Shown: piece after piece, positions 35,451 through 43,707 of the stretch | Numbering within the stretch: position 1 is the stretch's first letter | How the letters are laid out: each line of letters starts with the position of its first letter | Translations under genes and position numbers: made by a program | The notes under the pieces: generated by a model | What the model saw: only the letters and a program-made list of their open reading frames with translations | Database searches by the model: none | What the model was told of the DNA's origin: nothing | From: Thermoanaerobacterium butyriciformans | Lineage (GTDB): Bacteria > Bacillota > Thermoanaerobacteria > Thermoanaerobacterales > Thermoanaerobacteraceae | Direction of reading: 5' to 3' | Assembly (NCBI RefSeq): GCF_017874545.1 | Contig: NZ_JAGGLT010000019.1 | Span: 1 to 64,000, forward strand | DNA length: 64,000 nt

Positions 35451-35561
35451 ATGCCAAAAAAACAAAAACCGATAAAAATCGGTCTTTGTTACATGCAACG
35501 TATTTCTTTTTCACCTTTCATCAATGTAAGCTCAACTGTATCCGTTAAAATGTCAGAATAA
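35451..35561 (+). CDS. Possible 36-residue peptide with a very strong SD, antisense to veg
   Basis: A plus-strand ORF beginning MPKKQKPIKIGLC, with AAAAGGAGG placed 10 nt before its ATG. It reads through the veg terminator hairpin and ends inside veg in antisense. No family is recognised and the promoter is unclear. It is listed only because the SD is as strong as any in the window. It may be a decayed gene start or a chance match. Confidence 0.25.
   Translation: MPKKQKPIKIGLCYMQRISFSPFINVSSTVSVKMSE
35456..35483 (-). terminator. Terminator of veg
   Basis: ACCGAT-TTTT-ATCGGT hairpin on the minus strand followed by TTTTGTTTTTTT. Confidence 0.8.
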
Positions 35562-35752
35562 CTATATGAGACCCTGCGGGTTGCTCCCTGTCCATCTATC
35601 ACAATAATAAAAATGCTTGGATATGTCTTTTCTAAAAATCCTTCCCGGATTATTGTCTTCTTTCTTCCACCATTGGTTTTTAGCCGGACTCTTGCGCCAA
35701 CATGGTCATCCAGCTTCTTTTTTATCTCATGTAGGGCTAATCTATCGGCCAA
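35489..35752 (-). CDS. veg: Veg protein
   Basis: An 87-residue member of the Veg family. Conserved features are LALHEIKKKLDDHVGARVRLKTNGGRKKT-like N-terminal region, EKTYPSIFIIV and the closing RVSYSYSDILTDTVEL, which follow Bacillus Veg closely. Veg is abundant in growth and affects biofilm gene expression in B. subtilis; the molecular activity is not settled. The TTG at 35752 (MADRLAL) is favoured because GGAG is 8 nt upstream, while the GTG three codons earlier overlaps the SD. Confidence 0.93.
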   Translation of the reverse strand: MADRLALHEIKKKLDDHVGARVRLKTNGGRKKTIIREGFLEKTYPSIFIIVIDGQGATRRVSYSYSDILTDTVELTLMKGEKEIRCM

Positions 35753-35917
35753 TTTTATCACTCCTTACACAATTCTGAAAATATTATAACACATTTTTCA
35801 TTTAATGTCAAATAAAATATATTATTATACCAGCGAAAAAGTAGTTTGTCAACAAAGTGATTCATGTTTAAAATTGCAAATAAATGCGCAAAATAGAGAA
35901 ATAAGCGGTATATATTG

Positions 35918-35950
35918 AAAAAAATTAATAGCGAGTCAGTTGACTCGCTA
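35918..35950 (-). terminator. Terminator of yabG
   Basis: TAGCGAGTCA-AC-TGACTCGCTA hairpin (10 bp) followed on the minus strand by TTAATTTTTTT. Confidence 0.85.
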
Positions 35951-36796
35951 AAATTTAGCCTTTGGGACTCCATACCTGAATTTCCCCATTGTCTGCAGCC
36001 CACCGATGCCTGGTGCACCTGTTATCGTATTTTCAATTAGATCCTCAATTTTCACTATTTCATTTATATGAGAATAAGCCACTTTCTCACAAACCAAAAC
36101 AGGATCGAGGCAATGTATCAATACTCTCTCTGGTGAGCTTGCATAGTTGGCTCCAGATGATATTAATGCTTCATAATTTGACTGGCAGGCACCTGCAAAA
36201 ATGACCAAATCATCTAATGATGGTTCATAATTTCTAGCATTTTTGACAGCCTCTACAAAGTATTTTGAATTTCTATAATTGTTTATATCAGAATAATTTC
36301 TGCTGTTTTTTACGCCATCATGTCCTGTTAACACCAATATATCTGGTCTGTATTTACTTAAAAGACTTACTACTTTGTCCGGTTGTTCTTTTTCATCTAC
36401 AATTTCTCCATGTGCTTCTATACTTGCCCTTTTGTAAGCATCTAAACATATATTTAAATATCCTTCATCACTATCAATATGAAGAACGGTACCTGGTTTG
36501 CCATAAGGCTCATTTCGGTTTGACCGCATCATTTTAGGCCTTTTTAAATCTTTTGATTGAGCGATTTTTTTTATAAGATAATTTGCTTTCCTCTGATACG
36601 GCTCGTCGTATTCGTTTATTCTCGTTAAGGAAGCCGGCATAAGATCATCTTCGGGCGCATCAGCAACTATCCGCATATTAAGTCCATGTAGTAGATAATG
36701 CTTTGTGCCTCTATTTTCTATGACATCTATAACTTTAAACAGCAAATCAAAACCGTGTGATTTCCTTACTACTATGTCATTAACCTTAAAAGACAT
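35948..36796 (-). CDS. yabG: Sporulation-specific protease YabG
   Basis: A 282-residue cysteine-type protease of the YabG family that processes spore coat and spore proteins. Visible family features are FKVNDIVVRKSHGFDLLFKVID at the start, GTVLHIDSDEGYLN near residue 100, DILVLTGHDGV near 150 (candidate catalytic His) and VIFAGACQSNYEALI near 200 (candidate catalytic Cys). A GGGGGG run precedes the ATG. Located between spoVT and veg, a common order in clostridia. Confidence 0.93.
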   Translation of the reverse strand: MSFKVNDIVVRKSHGFDLLFKVIDVIENRGTKHYLLHGLNMRIVADAPEDDLMPASLTRINEYDEPYQRKANYLIKKIAQSKDLKRPKMMRSNRNEPYGKPGTVLHIDSDEGYLNICLDAYKRASIEAHGEIVDEKEQPDKVVSLLSKYRPDILVLTGHDGVKNSRNYSDINNYRNSKYFVEAVKNARNYEPSLDDLVIFAGACQSNYEALISSGANYASSPERVLIHCLDPVLVCEKVAYSHINEIVKIEDLIENTITGAPGIGGLQTMGKFRYGVPKAKF

Positions 36797-36869
36797 AAAG
36801 ATCCCCCCACAACATTATAGTCATACTTCATATACTATAATATGCAGGGTTCTATATACTTGTTATATA

Positions 36870-37421
36870 CTATTCTTCCATTTGTTTTCCTAAAAAAGTT
36901 GCTGCCGTTTCTGCAATTTTAGCTTCAACTTCAGTTAATACAACACCACTTTCTCTTGTGAAGATTATGACAGTACCAATCGTATCTCCCCGTGAAATAA
37001 TAGGTACAATAACCTGTGATACTGGCATAAATTCTTGTCCTTCGGCGATAGCAATAGAGCCTTTATCTTTGCCTTCACCGAGAATAACTGTTCTCTTTTC
37101 TTCCATATATTTTTCTAGCTCCGAACTTATAGGTTTATCTATCAATTCTTTTTTAGGCATTCCTGCAACAGCTATAACATTGTCACCATCTGTTATGCAT
37201 ACAGGCTGTTTTGTTGATTGATATATGCTGTCTGCATATTCTTGTGCAAAATCTCCAAGTTCACTTATAGGAGAATACTTCTTTAATATTATTTCACCTT
37301 CTCTGTCAGTGAAAATCTCTAACGGATCACCTTCTCTAATCCTCAATGTTCTTCTTATTTCCTTTGGAATGACAACTCTTCCAAGGTCGTCTATTCTTCT
37401 AACAATTCCAGTCGCTTTCAA
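36870..37421 (-). CDS. spoVT: Stage V sporulation regulator SpoVT
   Basis: A 183-residue transcription factor for forespore genes under sigma-G. The N-terminal AbrB-type swapped-hairpin DNA-binding domain (KATGIVRRIDDLGRVVIPKE, then RTLRIREGDPLEIF) is followed by a GAF-like domain (about residues 55-178; DKGSIAIAEGQEF, SQVIVPIISRGDTIGTVIIF). I place the start at the TTG encoding the residue before KATGIV (37421), because GGAGG is 8 nt upstream and this matches the family start exactly. Its promoter lies upstream of a bidirectional hairpin at 37493. Confidence 0.96.
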   Translation of the reverse strand: MKATGIVRRIDDLGRVVIPKEIRRTLRIREGDPLEIFTDREGEIILKKYSPISELGDFAQEYADSIYQSTKQPVCITDGDNVIAVAGMPKKELIDKPISSELEKYMEEKRTVILGEGKDKGSIAIAEGQEFMPVSQVIVPIISRGDTIGTVIIFTRESGVVLTEVEAKIAETAATFLGKQMEE

Positions 37422-37492
37422 ATTATGTACCTCCATTTCCTGAAATTTTAAGTTCAAGATTAGTATTTATGTATTACCATAATTTTATACAT

Positions 37493-37520
37493 AAAAAAGA
37501 CACTTAGAAGTGTCTTTTTT
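37493..37520. terminator. Bidirectional terminator
   Basis: AAAAAAGACACTT and AAGTGTCTTTTTT form a perfect hairpin with T-runs on both strands, upstream of spoVT. Confidence 0.8.
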
Positions 37521-37664
37521 AGTGAACAAGAATTAAAAAAAAATTTATAAAAATATCTGGGAACCATTCGATAGCGTACTTTAAGATTTCATTTCAATAT
37601 CCATTTCAAGCACTTCCTCCGTGTTTCTGTTGTTTCTTATTTGTTTTATGAGATATTAAGACAC

Positions 37665-37700
37665 AAAAAGGAATACAGTGTCAAAACTATATTCCTTTTT
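37665..37700. terminator. Hairpin, first copy of a duplicated terminator
   Basis: AAAAAGGAATACAG pairs with CTATATTCCTTTTT (one G:U). It is nearly identical to the hairpin at 37955-37990; the two flank the microprotein gene. Confidence 0.75.
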
Positions 37701-37726
37701 TTATGCAGAATTTTTATTAGAAAATG

Positions 37727-37755
37727 TTGACAAAATATAGTAGATAATGTATAAT
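37727..37755 (+). promoter_or_regulatory. Perfect consensus sigma-A promoter
   Basis: TTGACA (37727-37732), a 17-nt spacer, and TATAAT (37750-37755) on the plus strand. A full consensus match with optimal spacing, about 47 nt upstream of the microprotein ATG. Confidence 0.9.
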
Positions 37756-37802
37756 CAACAAAAAATGGCGGAGGGGTACTAAAGGTAAAGAAGGGGTTAA
37801 AA

Positions 37803-37913
37803 ATGATATTTAAACTTTTTTCTATTATTATTCAAATAATAAATGTCATAAGTTTAATTTTTATTATCTATCTATTATATAAAATTTTCTTATATTTTTC
37901 TAAAAAGGATTAA
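37803..37913 (+). CDS. 36-residue hydrophobic microprotein driven by a consensus promoter
   Basis: A 36-residue ORF, MIFKLFSIIIQIINVISLIF followed by IIYLLYKIFLYFSKKD, that is almost entirely one membrane span with a short basic end. GAAGGGG lies 6 nt before the ATG. A perfect sigma-A promoter lies upstream and a 14-bp intrinsic terminator 40 bp downstream, so this is a complete, strongly expressed transcription unit of about 230 nt on the strand opposite to its neighbours. The layout resembles type I toxins or small membrane regulators. A five-codon leader ORF (MAEGY) precedes it. No family match. Confidence 0.65.
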   Translation: MIFKLFSIIIQIINVISLIFIIYLLYKIFLYFSKKD

Positions 37914-37954
37914 ACACATTAAAATTTTCTTGTTCGTTTTATGCAATAAACTAT

Positions 37955-37990
37955 AAAAAGGAATACAGCAGAAAAACTGTATTCCTTTTT
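37955..37990. terminator. Bidirectional terminator of the microprotein gene and prsA
   Basis: AAAAAGGAATACAG and CTGTATTCCTTTTT form a perfect 14-bp stem with an 8-nt loop and T-runs on both strands. It ends the plus-strand microprotein transcript and could end prsA on the minus strand. Confidence 0.85.
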
Positions 37991-38001
37991 ATAGTTATTT
38001 T

Positions 38002-38067
38002 TTATTTTGTAGCTACTTTTCTATTGCTAAAGAATGGCTCATACACATTCTTTTTCGCACCAATCAT
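38002..38067 (-). pseudogene. Possible remnant of a coding sequence downstream of prsA
   Basis: A 21-codon frame (ends NVYEPFFSNRKVATK) with no ribosome binding site, in the gap between prsA and the duplicated hairpin. It may be the tail of a lost gene. Support is weak. Confidence 0.2.
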
Positions 38068-38179
38068 CTGTAACTGTACTGTAGTTATGATTTTCCCATT
38101 TCAAATCTTGATAGTAAGAAATTTACAACCTTCCCAAAACCTTTCTACGCTTATCTCTGGCATGCACCAAAGGGGAATG

Positions 38180-39085
38180 TTAAACAGTAACTTTTATGTT
38201 TTGCGGAAACTTCTCAATCTTTGCTGCCTTTTTTAGAGCTTCTGATTTTTGATTAAATATATCCTGCTTTTTATTGTTTTCTAAATATGTTATTATGCTA
38301 CTTTTTACATCGTTAAAAGATTTTATAGATTTACCCTCTGACTTTATTATATGATATCCATACTGCGTCTTTACAGGCTTCGATATTTCTCCGGGATTTA
38401 AGGCAAATGCTGCATCTTCAAATTCCTGCACCATAGTGCCTCTAGGAAACTCCCCTAATTCACCGCCATTGTCCTTTGTAGATGTATCTATTGAATACTG
38501 CTTTGCAAGCTCTGCAAAATTGGCACCATTTTTAAGCTTGTCATATATCTCATTGGCAGTTTTCTCGTCAGAAACCAATATATGGCTGGCCTTCACAACT
38601 TCAAACTGGCTTTTATTATCGTTGTAATATTTTTCTGCTTCACTATCAGTTACTTTTACATCTTTCGTCCAGCTATCAATCAGTTTATTTACAAGAACAT
38701 TATCTTTGGCTGTCTCTTTCGTCACATTGCTATTTGTGACCTTTTCTGAATTGTATTCATCAGTTATTTCTTTGTCTGTTGCAGTAATCTTTTCTTTCTC
38801 AGCTTCTTTTATCAAAAGTTTCTCCAAGATGAGATTATCTAAAACAGAATTTTTTACAACATCAATAAACTTCTGCTCATTATAGTTTTGATTCCAGATA
38901 TCCTTTGTATACTGTGGATCACTTTCTATCTGTGTCTTTACCTGGTTAAACGAATCCTGATATTCTTTTAATGTTATAACTTGATCATCAACTTTTGCGA
39001 CAATATTTTTATTTACACCACAAGAGGTCAAAGTAGTAAGTGCCAATGTTAACGCCAAAACAGCGCCTAATCTCTTAAACTTCAA
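38180..39085 (-). CDS. prsA: PrsA-type foldase (PpiC parvulin lipoprotein)
   Basis: A 301-residue lipoprotein that folds exported proteins outside the membrane. The signal peptide ends in the lipobox LTSC (about residues 20-23). A SurA-like helical region (about 30-160) is followed by a parvulin peptidyl-prolyl isomerase domain (about 165-255; KASHILVSDEKTANEIY, GGELGEFPRGTMVQEFEDA, KTQYGYHIIK). The TTG at 39085 has AGGA 8 nt upstream and is preferred to the ATG three codons earlier, which overlaps it. Downstream of mfd on the same strand, as in many Clostridia. Confidence 0.93.
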   Translation of the reverse strand: MKFKRLGAVLALTLALTTLTSCGVNKNIVAKVDDQVITLKEYQDSFNQVKTQIESDPQYTKDIWNQNYNEQKFIDVVKNSVLDNLILEKLLIKEAEKEKITATDKEITDEYNSEKVTNSNVTKETAKDNVLVNKLIDSWTKDVKVTDSEAEKYYNDNKSQFEVVKASHILVSDEKTANEIYDKLKNGANFAELAKQYSIDTSTKDNGGELGEFPRGTMVQEFEDAAFALNPGEISKPVKTQYGYHIIKSEGKSIKSFNDVKSSIITYLENNKKQDIFNQKSEALKKAAKIEKFPQNIKVTV

Positions 39086-39136
39086 AGTATTCATCCTTTC
39101 ATCTTAACAAATTTATATACTCATTATATATCAGTT

Positions 39137-42100
39137 TTAGTTAATCTGCAAACATTTAATTTTGTTAACAAGATTAATCAATTCCTTCAACACGTTTTCC
39201 TTTTTATTGTACTTGTAGGTTATATATGGTGGAACCTGCCCTGAAAACATAATCCTTCCTCTGAACTCATTCACTAACGTATCTACAATTCCAGAATTTA
39301 TAGATTTAGAATCTTTAAACTTCAATATTATTGATGTACCCCTTTCTGAAATCTCCAATATGTTTGCATCCCTTGCTAGTGCTTTCAAATAAGCCACATC
39401 GATAAGAGCTTCTACGGCTTTTGGATACTCTTTAAATCTGTCTATAAGTTCGTCTTTTATATCTTCTACGTCCTTTTCATTTTCGATTGAAGAAATCTTT
39501 TTGTACATTTCAAGCCTTTGATTTTCATCTTCAATGTATTCTTTGTCTATATACGCACTTACTTTAATGTCAATGGTAGTATTTGGCTTCTCATCTTCAA
39601 CTTCGCCTTTTAAACCTTTTATGGCTTCATCCAAAAGCCTTAGATACATGTCATATCCTATTGCATCTATATGTCCATGTTGTTCAGCCCCCAAAAGATT
39701 TCCTGCACCTCTTATTTCAAGATCCCTCATGGCAATTTTAAATCCCGAGCCAAACTCCGTAAACTCTTTTATAGCTTCCAATCTTTTTTCTGCAACTTCA
39801 GTAATAACTTTATCTTTTCTATAAGTAAAATAAGCATACGCCAATCTATTGGATCTGCCTACTCTGCCTCTTAACTGATACAGTTGCGATAGGCCCATCC
39901 TGTCGGAATCGTAGACTATAATTGTATTGACATTTGGTATATCAAGGCCTGTTTCAATTATTGTTGTACATACCAATATGTCGTAATCACCATTTAAAAA
40001 TCCAATCATTATATTCTCCAGCCTGCCTTCCTCCATCTGACCATGTGCTACAGCTACCCGTGCGTTAGGAACCAGTTCTTTTATGATAGAAGCCATTCTT
40101 TCAATACCTTCTATCCTGTTATAGACAAAATAAACTTGTCCTCCTCGTCCTAGTTCTCTCAAAATGGCATCTCTTATGAGATCTTCATTAAATTCAACAA
40201 CGTACGTTTGGACAGGGTACCTGTCTTCTGGAGGATTTTCTATTACGCTCATATCTCTTATACCGATTAGGGACATATGCAACGTCCTGGGAATTGGTGT
40301 TGCTGACAGAGACAACACATCAATATTCTCCTTTAACTTTTTAATTTTCTCCTTATGTTTGACACCAAATCTCTGTTCTTCATCGATAATTAAAAGACCT
40401 AAGTCTTTAAACTTTACATCATTTTGCAAAATCTTATGAGTCCCAACAAGTATGTCAATAGTTCCCTCCGCCAGTGACTTTATAATTTGTGATTGCTCCT
40501 TATAGCTTCTAAACCGTGACAACATTTCTATCTTTACCGGAAAATCCTTAAATCTTTGTACAAAATTATTATAGTGCTGTTCAGCCAATATAGTTGTCGG
40601 GCATAAAAAAGCCACCTGCTTTCCATCAGCTACAGCTTTAAAAGCAGCCCTTAATGCAACTTCTGTCTTGCCATATCCCACATCACCACAAAGCAATCTG
40701 TCCATTGGCTTATCGCTTTCCATGTCTTTTTTTATTTCTTCTATACATCTTAGTTGGTCTTCTGTCTCTTCGTATGGAAACCTCTCTTCAAAATCCTTCT
40801 GCCATGGTGTATCTTTTGAAAAAGCATATCCCTTCATTGTTTGCCTTTTGGCGTAAAGTTTAATCAGATCCTTAGCCAGATCTTCCACGGCCTTTTTGGC
40901 TTTTTTCTTAAGCTTGGACCATTCATTTCCGCCTAACTTATTAAGCTTTGGCGGTTTGTCCTCAGGACCTATATACTTTTGTATCAAATCCAGTTGATCC
41001 ACTGGTATAAATAGCTTGTCATCGCCCGCATATTTTATCTTAAGATAATCCTTCGTAACACCATCAAAAGTTATTTCTTCTATTCCTTCATACTTTCCTA
41101 TACCGTAATTGACATGCACTACGTATGATCCAACTGTAAGTTCTGTAAAATTCTTTATGCGGTTTCCATTTTTTACTTTAAAAGATTTTCTTGGTTTTCT
41201 AGACTGACCGAAAATCTCAACGTCGCTTATTAATGCAAATTTTGCATCTACGTATTCAAATCCCTTGCTGACAGTCCCTGGGTATATCAAAATGCCTCCA
41301 TCGGGAATATTGTATTCTTCATCATCAACTATAGGTACATCTAATCCATAACTTATCAGTGAATCTCTCAACATCCTTCCTCTTTCTAAATTGCTTGAAA
41401 GCATTACAACTTTGTACCCTGACTTTCTGTAGAATTTTAAATCGTCTACCAGCAGTTCAATCTTACCATGAAAAGGATGCATCGATCTCGATACAAAATT
41501 AACAATACTTCTCACTTCAATATTCGCGTCAGATTTTACTATAGTATTCATCAAAATCAGCGATTTGCCTGAAAGCTTCTTCAATATATCATCATAACTA
41601 AATAAAAGATTCGACTGCTCTGGCAAAACCTCACCAGATAAAAGCAACGATTTGAAATTCTCGTTAAACTCAGTCAAAATATTTGATGCTCTTTCTTTCA
41701 CTCTTACATTTTCATCTAATATGACAAATGCATCGTCAAAATAATCAACAATGGAGTAAAGTCTATCATAGAAAAAGCTTATTAATTCTCCTATATTTGG
41801 CACACTTTTGGTCTCACTGATATTTTCCATGATTTCATCAAATTTCTTCTTAATCTTTTCCGCTCTTCCGCTGTGAGTTTCTTTTATCTTTGAAACATAC
41901 GAATTCACATTTCTGCTGAGATTTTCCATGCCATTTTTGATGTTTTCGTCTTCCAGTATAAACTCTCTAGCAGGAAATAACTCTACTTCGCTTAGATTAT
42001 TCAATGATCTCTGAGTAAAAACATCAAAACTCCTAATAGAATCAATTACATCATCAAAAAGTTCTATCCTAAAACCTTCATCTTCCATCGGTGAGAAAAA

Positions 42101-42637
42101 ATCTATTATGCCACCTCGTATGCTGAACTGTCCTTTTCCTTCCACCATAGGTACTCTTTCGTAGCCCATCGTTACCAAAGATGATGATAATTCATCTAAA
42201 TCGATAATATCTCCAACTTTATATTTACGTCTATATCTTGAAAAAATATCTTTAGAGACAACTTTATTCATTACCCCATCTATTGAAGTGACAAAGGCAG
42301 ATGGTTTATCGTCAATAATTTTTTTCACAGCAATAAGCCTTTTCCCGATAAGGTCAAGGCTTGACGCATCAACTTTATAGAAAAGGGCATCTCTGGATGG
42401 CATCAAATAAGCATCACCATTTAAAAAAGAGCTTAAGTCTTCATAGATAGTCCTTGCTTTTACATCATCATACGTTATAAACAGTACCTTCTTATTCAGC
42501 TTCTTTATAATATAATGGGCAATATGAGCTTTTTGAGAATCTGTTAGTCCATATATTAATAAAGGCATCCTATCTTTTTCAATGGCCTCATCAACTTCCG
42601 CAATCTCTTTTAAATTTTCTATGGGCTTTACAAACAA
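39137..42637 (-). CDS. mfd: Transcription-repair coupling factor
   Basis: A 1166-residue Mfd, full length for the family. It dislodges stalled RNA polymerase and recruits UvrA. The UvrB-like N-terminal part (about residues 1-400) is followed by a CarD/RID domain (about 490-560; TVGSYVVHVNYGIGKYEGI), the RecG-like helicase core (about 590-960; LLCGDVGYGKTEVALRA, IIDEEQRFG, LSATPIPRTLHMS, VYNRIEGIE, YQLRGRVGRS), and the C-terminal TRCF domain. The TTG at 42637 has GAGG 8 nt upstream. Lies between a small membrane-protein gene and prsA. Confidence 0.97.
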   Translation of the reverse strand: MFVKPIENLKEIAEVDEAIEKDRMPLLIYGLTDSQKAHIAHYIIKKLNKKVLFITYDDVKARTIYEDLSSFLNGDAYLMPSRDALFYKVDASSLDLIGKRLIAVKKIIDDKPSAFVTSIDGVMNKVVSKDIFSRYRRKYKVGDIIDLDELSSSLVTMGYERVPMVEGKGQFSIRGGIIDFFSPMEDEGFRIELFDDVIDSIRSFDVFTQRSLNNLSEVELFPAREFILEDENIKNGMENLSRNVNSYVSKIKETHSGRAEKIKKKFDEIMENISETKSVPNIGELISFFYDRLYSIVDYFDDAFVILDENVRVKERASNILTEFNENFKSLLLSGEVLPEQSNLLFSYDDILKKLSGKSLILMNTIVKSDANIEVRSIVNFVSRSMHPFHGKIELLVDDLKFYRKSGYKVVMLSSNLERGRMLRDSLISYGLDVPIVDDEEYNIPDGGILIYPGTVSKGFEYVDAKFALISDVEIFGQSRKPRKSFKVKNGNRIKNFTELTVGSYVVHVNYGIGKYEGIEEITFDGVTKDYLKIKYAGDDKLFIPVDQLDLIQKYIGPEDKPPKLNKLGGNEWSKLKKKAKKAVEDLAKDLIKLYAKRQTMKGYAFSKDTPWQKDFEERFPYEETEDQLRCIEEIKKDMESDKPMDRLLCGDVGYGKTEVALRAAFKAVADGKQVAFLCPTTILAEQHYNNFVQRFKDFPVKIEMLSRFRSYKEQSQIIKSLAEGTIDILVGTHKILQNDVKFKDLGLLIIDEEQRFGVKHKEKIKKLKENIDVLSLSATPIPRTLHMSLIGIRDMSVIENPPEDRYPVQTYVVEFNEDLIRDAILRELGRGGQVYFVYNRIEGIERMASIIKELVPNARVAVAHGQMEEGRLENIMIGFLNGDYDILVCTTIIETGLDIPNVNTIIVYDSDRMGLSQLYQLRGRVGRSNRLAYAYFTYRKDKVITEVAEKRLEAIKEFTEFGSGFKIAMRDLEIRGAGNLLGAEQHGHIDAIGYDMYLRLLDEAIKGLKGEVEDEKPNTTIDIKVSAYIDKEYIEDENQRLEMYKKISSIENEKDVEDIKDELIDRFKEYPKAVEALIDVAYLKALARDANILEISERGTSIILKFKDSKSINSGIVDTLVNEFRGRIMFSGQVPPYITYKYNKKENVLKELINLVNKIKCLQIN

Positions 42638-42642
42638 TACAA

Positions 42643-43011
42643 TCACCTCAACATAATCCTATTCCAATACCCATGAATGACAGATGTAATAATAATTGAT
42701 GCATATATGTTTACATATATCAATATATAATATGCAATAGCTCCAAATATAAGATGTGTAATAATGCTTAAAACCGACGCCCTAAAGTTTACTTCTTTAG
42801 GTGATGCAATAAAATCGTTCAACGATTCCACAATGCCAAATATGAAATGGGTACCAACTATGCTGCCAAAAATATACCCTATGATAGTTTTTGACGATTC
42901 TTCAATAATCGGTACACCGTATACAACTGCCTTATCTCCATATAAATCTACGACAAATTTATTTAAAAAATATGATAAAAAAACGCTTATCAATCCGCCT
43001 ATAATAAACAT
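42643..43011 (-). CDS. Small membrane protein, possibly PrsW/CPBP-like
   Basis: A 122-residue membrane protein with about four spans. It contains E-E-S-S-K (about residues 37-41), HFIFGIVESLNDF (about 55-67) and a later T-H (about 85) and I-H-G-Y-W-N, spaced like the glutamate and histidine motifs of PrsW-type membrane metalloproteases, but it is much shorter. It overlaps the end of pth by 13 bp and precedes mfd by a few bases, so it is probably translated with them. Function uncertain. Confidence 0.55.
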   Translation of the reverse strand: MFIIGGLISVFLSYFLNKFVVDLYGDKAVVYGVPIIEESSKTIIGYIFGSIVGTHFIFGIVESLNDFIASPKEVNFRASVLSIITHLIFGAIAYYILIYVNIYASIIITSVIHGYWNRIMLR

Positions 43012-43571
43012 TTGCTGTCGCCATTGAACAAATTCATGGCATGTTCAACTCCATTCTCTATAATATCAATGATGGCATCTGCCGCTTTATCGATAGAATT
43101 GTCTACAACCAGTTTATCGCTTTTATCGAATCTGCCTAGGACATGCTCTATCATATCACCTTTTGGTTTTCCTATTCCTACCCGGACTCTTGGAAAGTCC
43201 TCACTATTTAATAAGTATATAATCGATTTCATGCCATTATGTCCACCTGAGCTTCCCTTTTTCCTTATCCTTATTTTACCCACATCCAAATCTTTATCAT
43301 CATAGACCACAATCAAATTAGAAAGAGGCAACTTGTAAAAATTTACTATATCATAAACAGCCTCACCGCTTGAGTTCATATACGTCTGAGGCTTCTGTAA
43401 TATCACCTTTTCCTCTTTATAAATACCTTCACCTATTAATGATTTGAATCTCAGTTTTTTAACATCTATATTTAATTTTGCAGAAAGATTATCTATCACA
43501 TCAAACCCCATATTGTGTCTAGTCCCTTCATACTCTCTTCCGGGGTTTCCAAGTCCTACAATAATGTACAT
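42999..43571 (-). CDS. pth: Peptidyl-tRNA hydrolase
   Basis: A 190-residue enzyme that recycles peptidyl-tRNA. The start YIIVGLGNPGREYEGTRHNMGF holds the catalytic His (about residue 20). QKPQTYMNSSGEAV (about 60), VVYDDKDLDVGKIRIR with the conserved Asp (about 93) and GSSGGHNGMKSII follow. It begins an mfd-containing group and is the usual upstream neighbour of mfd. Confidence 0.97.
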   Translation of the reverse strand: MYIIVGLGNPGREYEGTRHNMGFDVIDNLSAKLNIDVKKLRFKSLIGEGIYKEEKVILQKPQTYMNSSGEAVYDIVNFYKLPLSNLIVVYDDKDLDVGKIRIRKKGSSGGHNGMKSIIYLLNSEDFPRVRVGIGKPKGDMIEHVLGRFDKSDKLVVDNSIDKAADAIIDIIENGVEHAMNLFNGDSKCLL

Positions 43572-43644
43572 ACAAAAAACCTCCAGTCCATACTATTTTT
43601 TATTATATCATAAAACATTTTAAAAAAAAGTTGTAGATTTATGC

Positions 43645-43685
43645 AAAAAAAGTTCCTTACCAGCGGGAGGAGACTGGTAAAGAAC
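43645..43685 (-). terminator. Terminator of the HtrA gene
   Basis: GTTCTTTACCAG and CTGGTAAGGAAC pair around a 10-nt loop and are followed by a T7 run on the minus strand. Confidence 0.85.
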
Positions 43686-43707
43686 CATTTTAGCGTTATT
43701 CATACAA

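Noticed and set aside
35758-36018. 86-codon minus-strand ORF between veg and yabG
   Set aside because: It overlaps the end of yabG out of frame, has no SD and runs across the yabG terminator; composition does not look like a protein.
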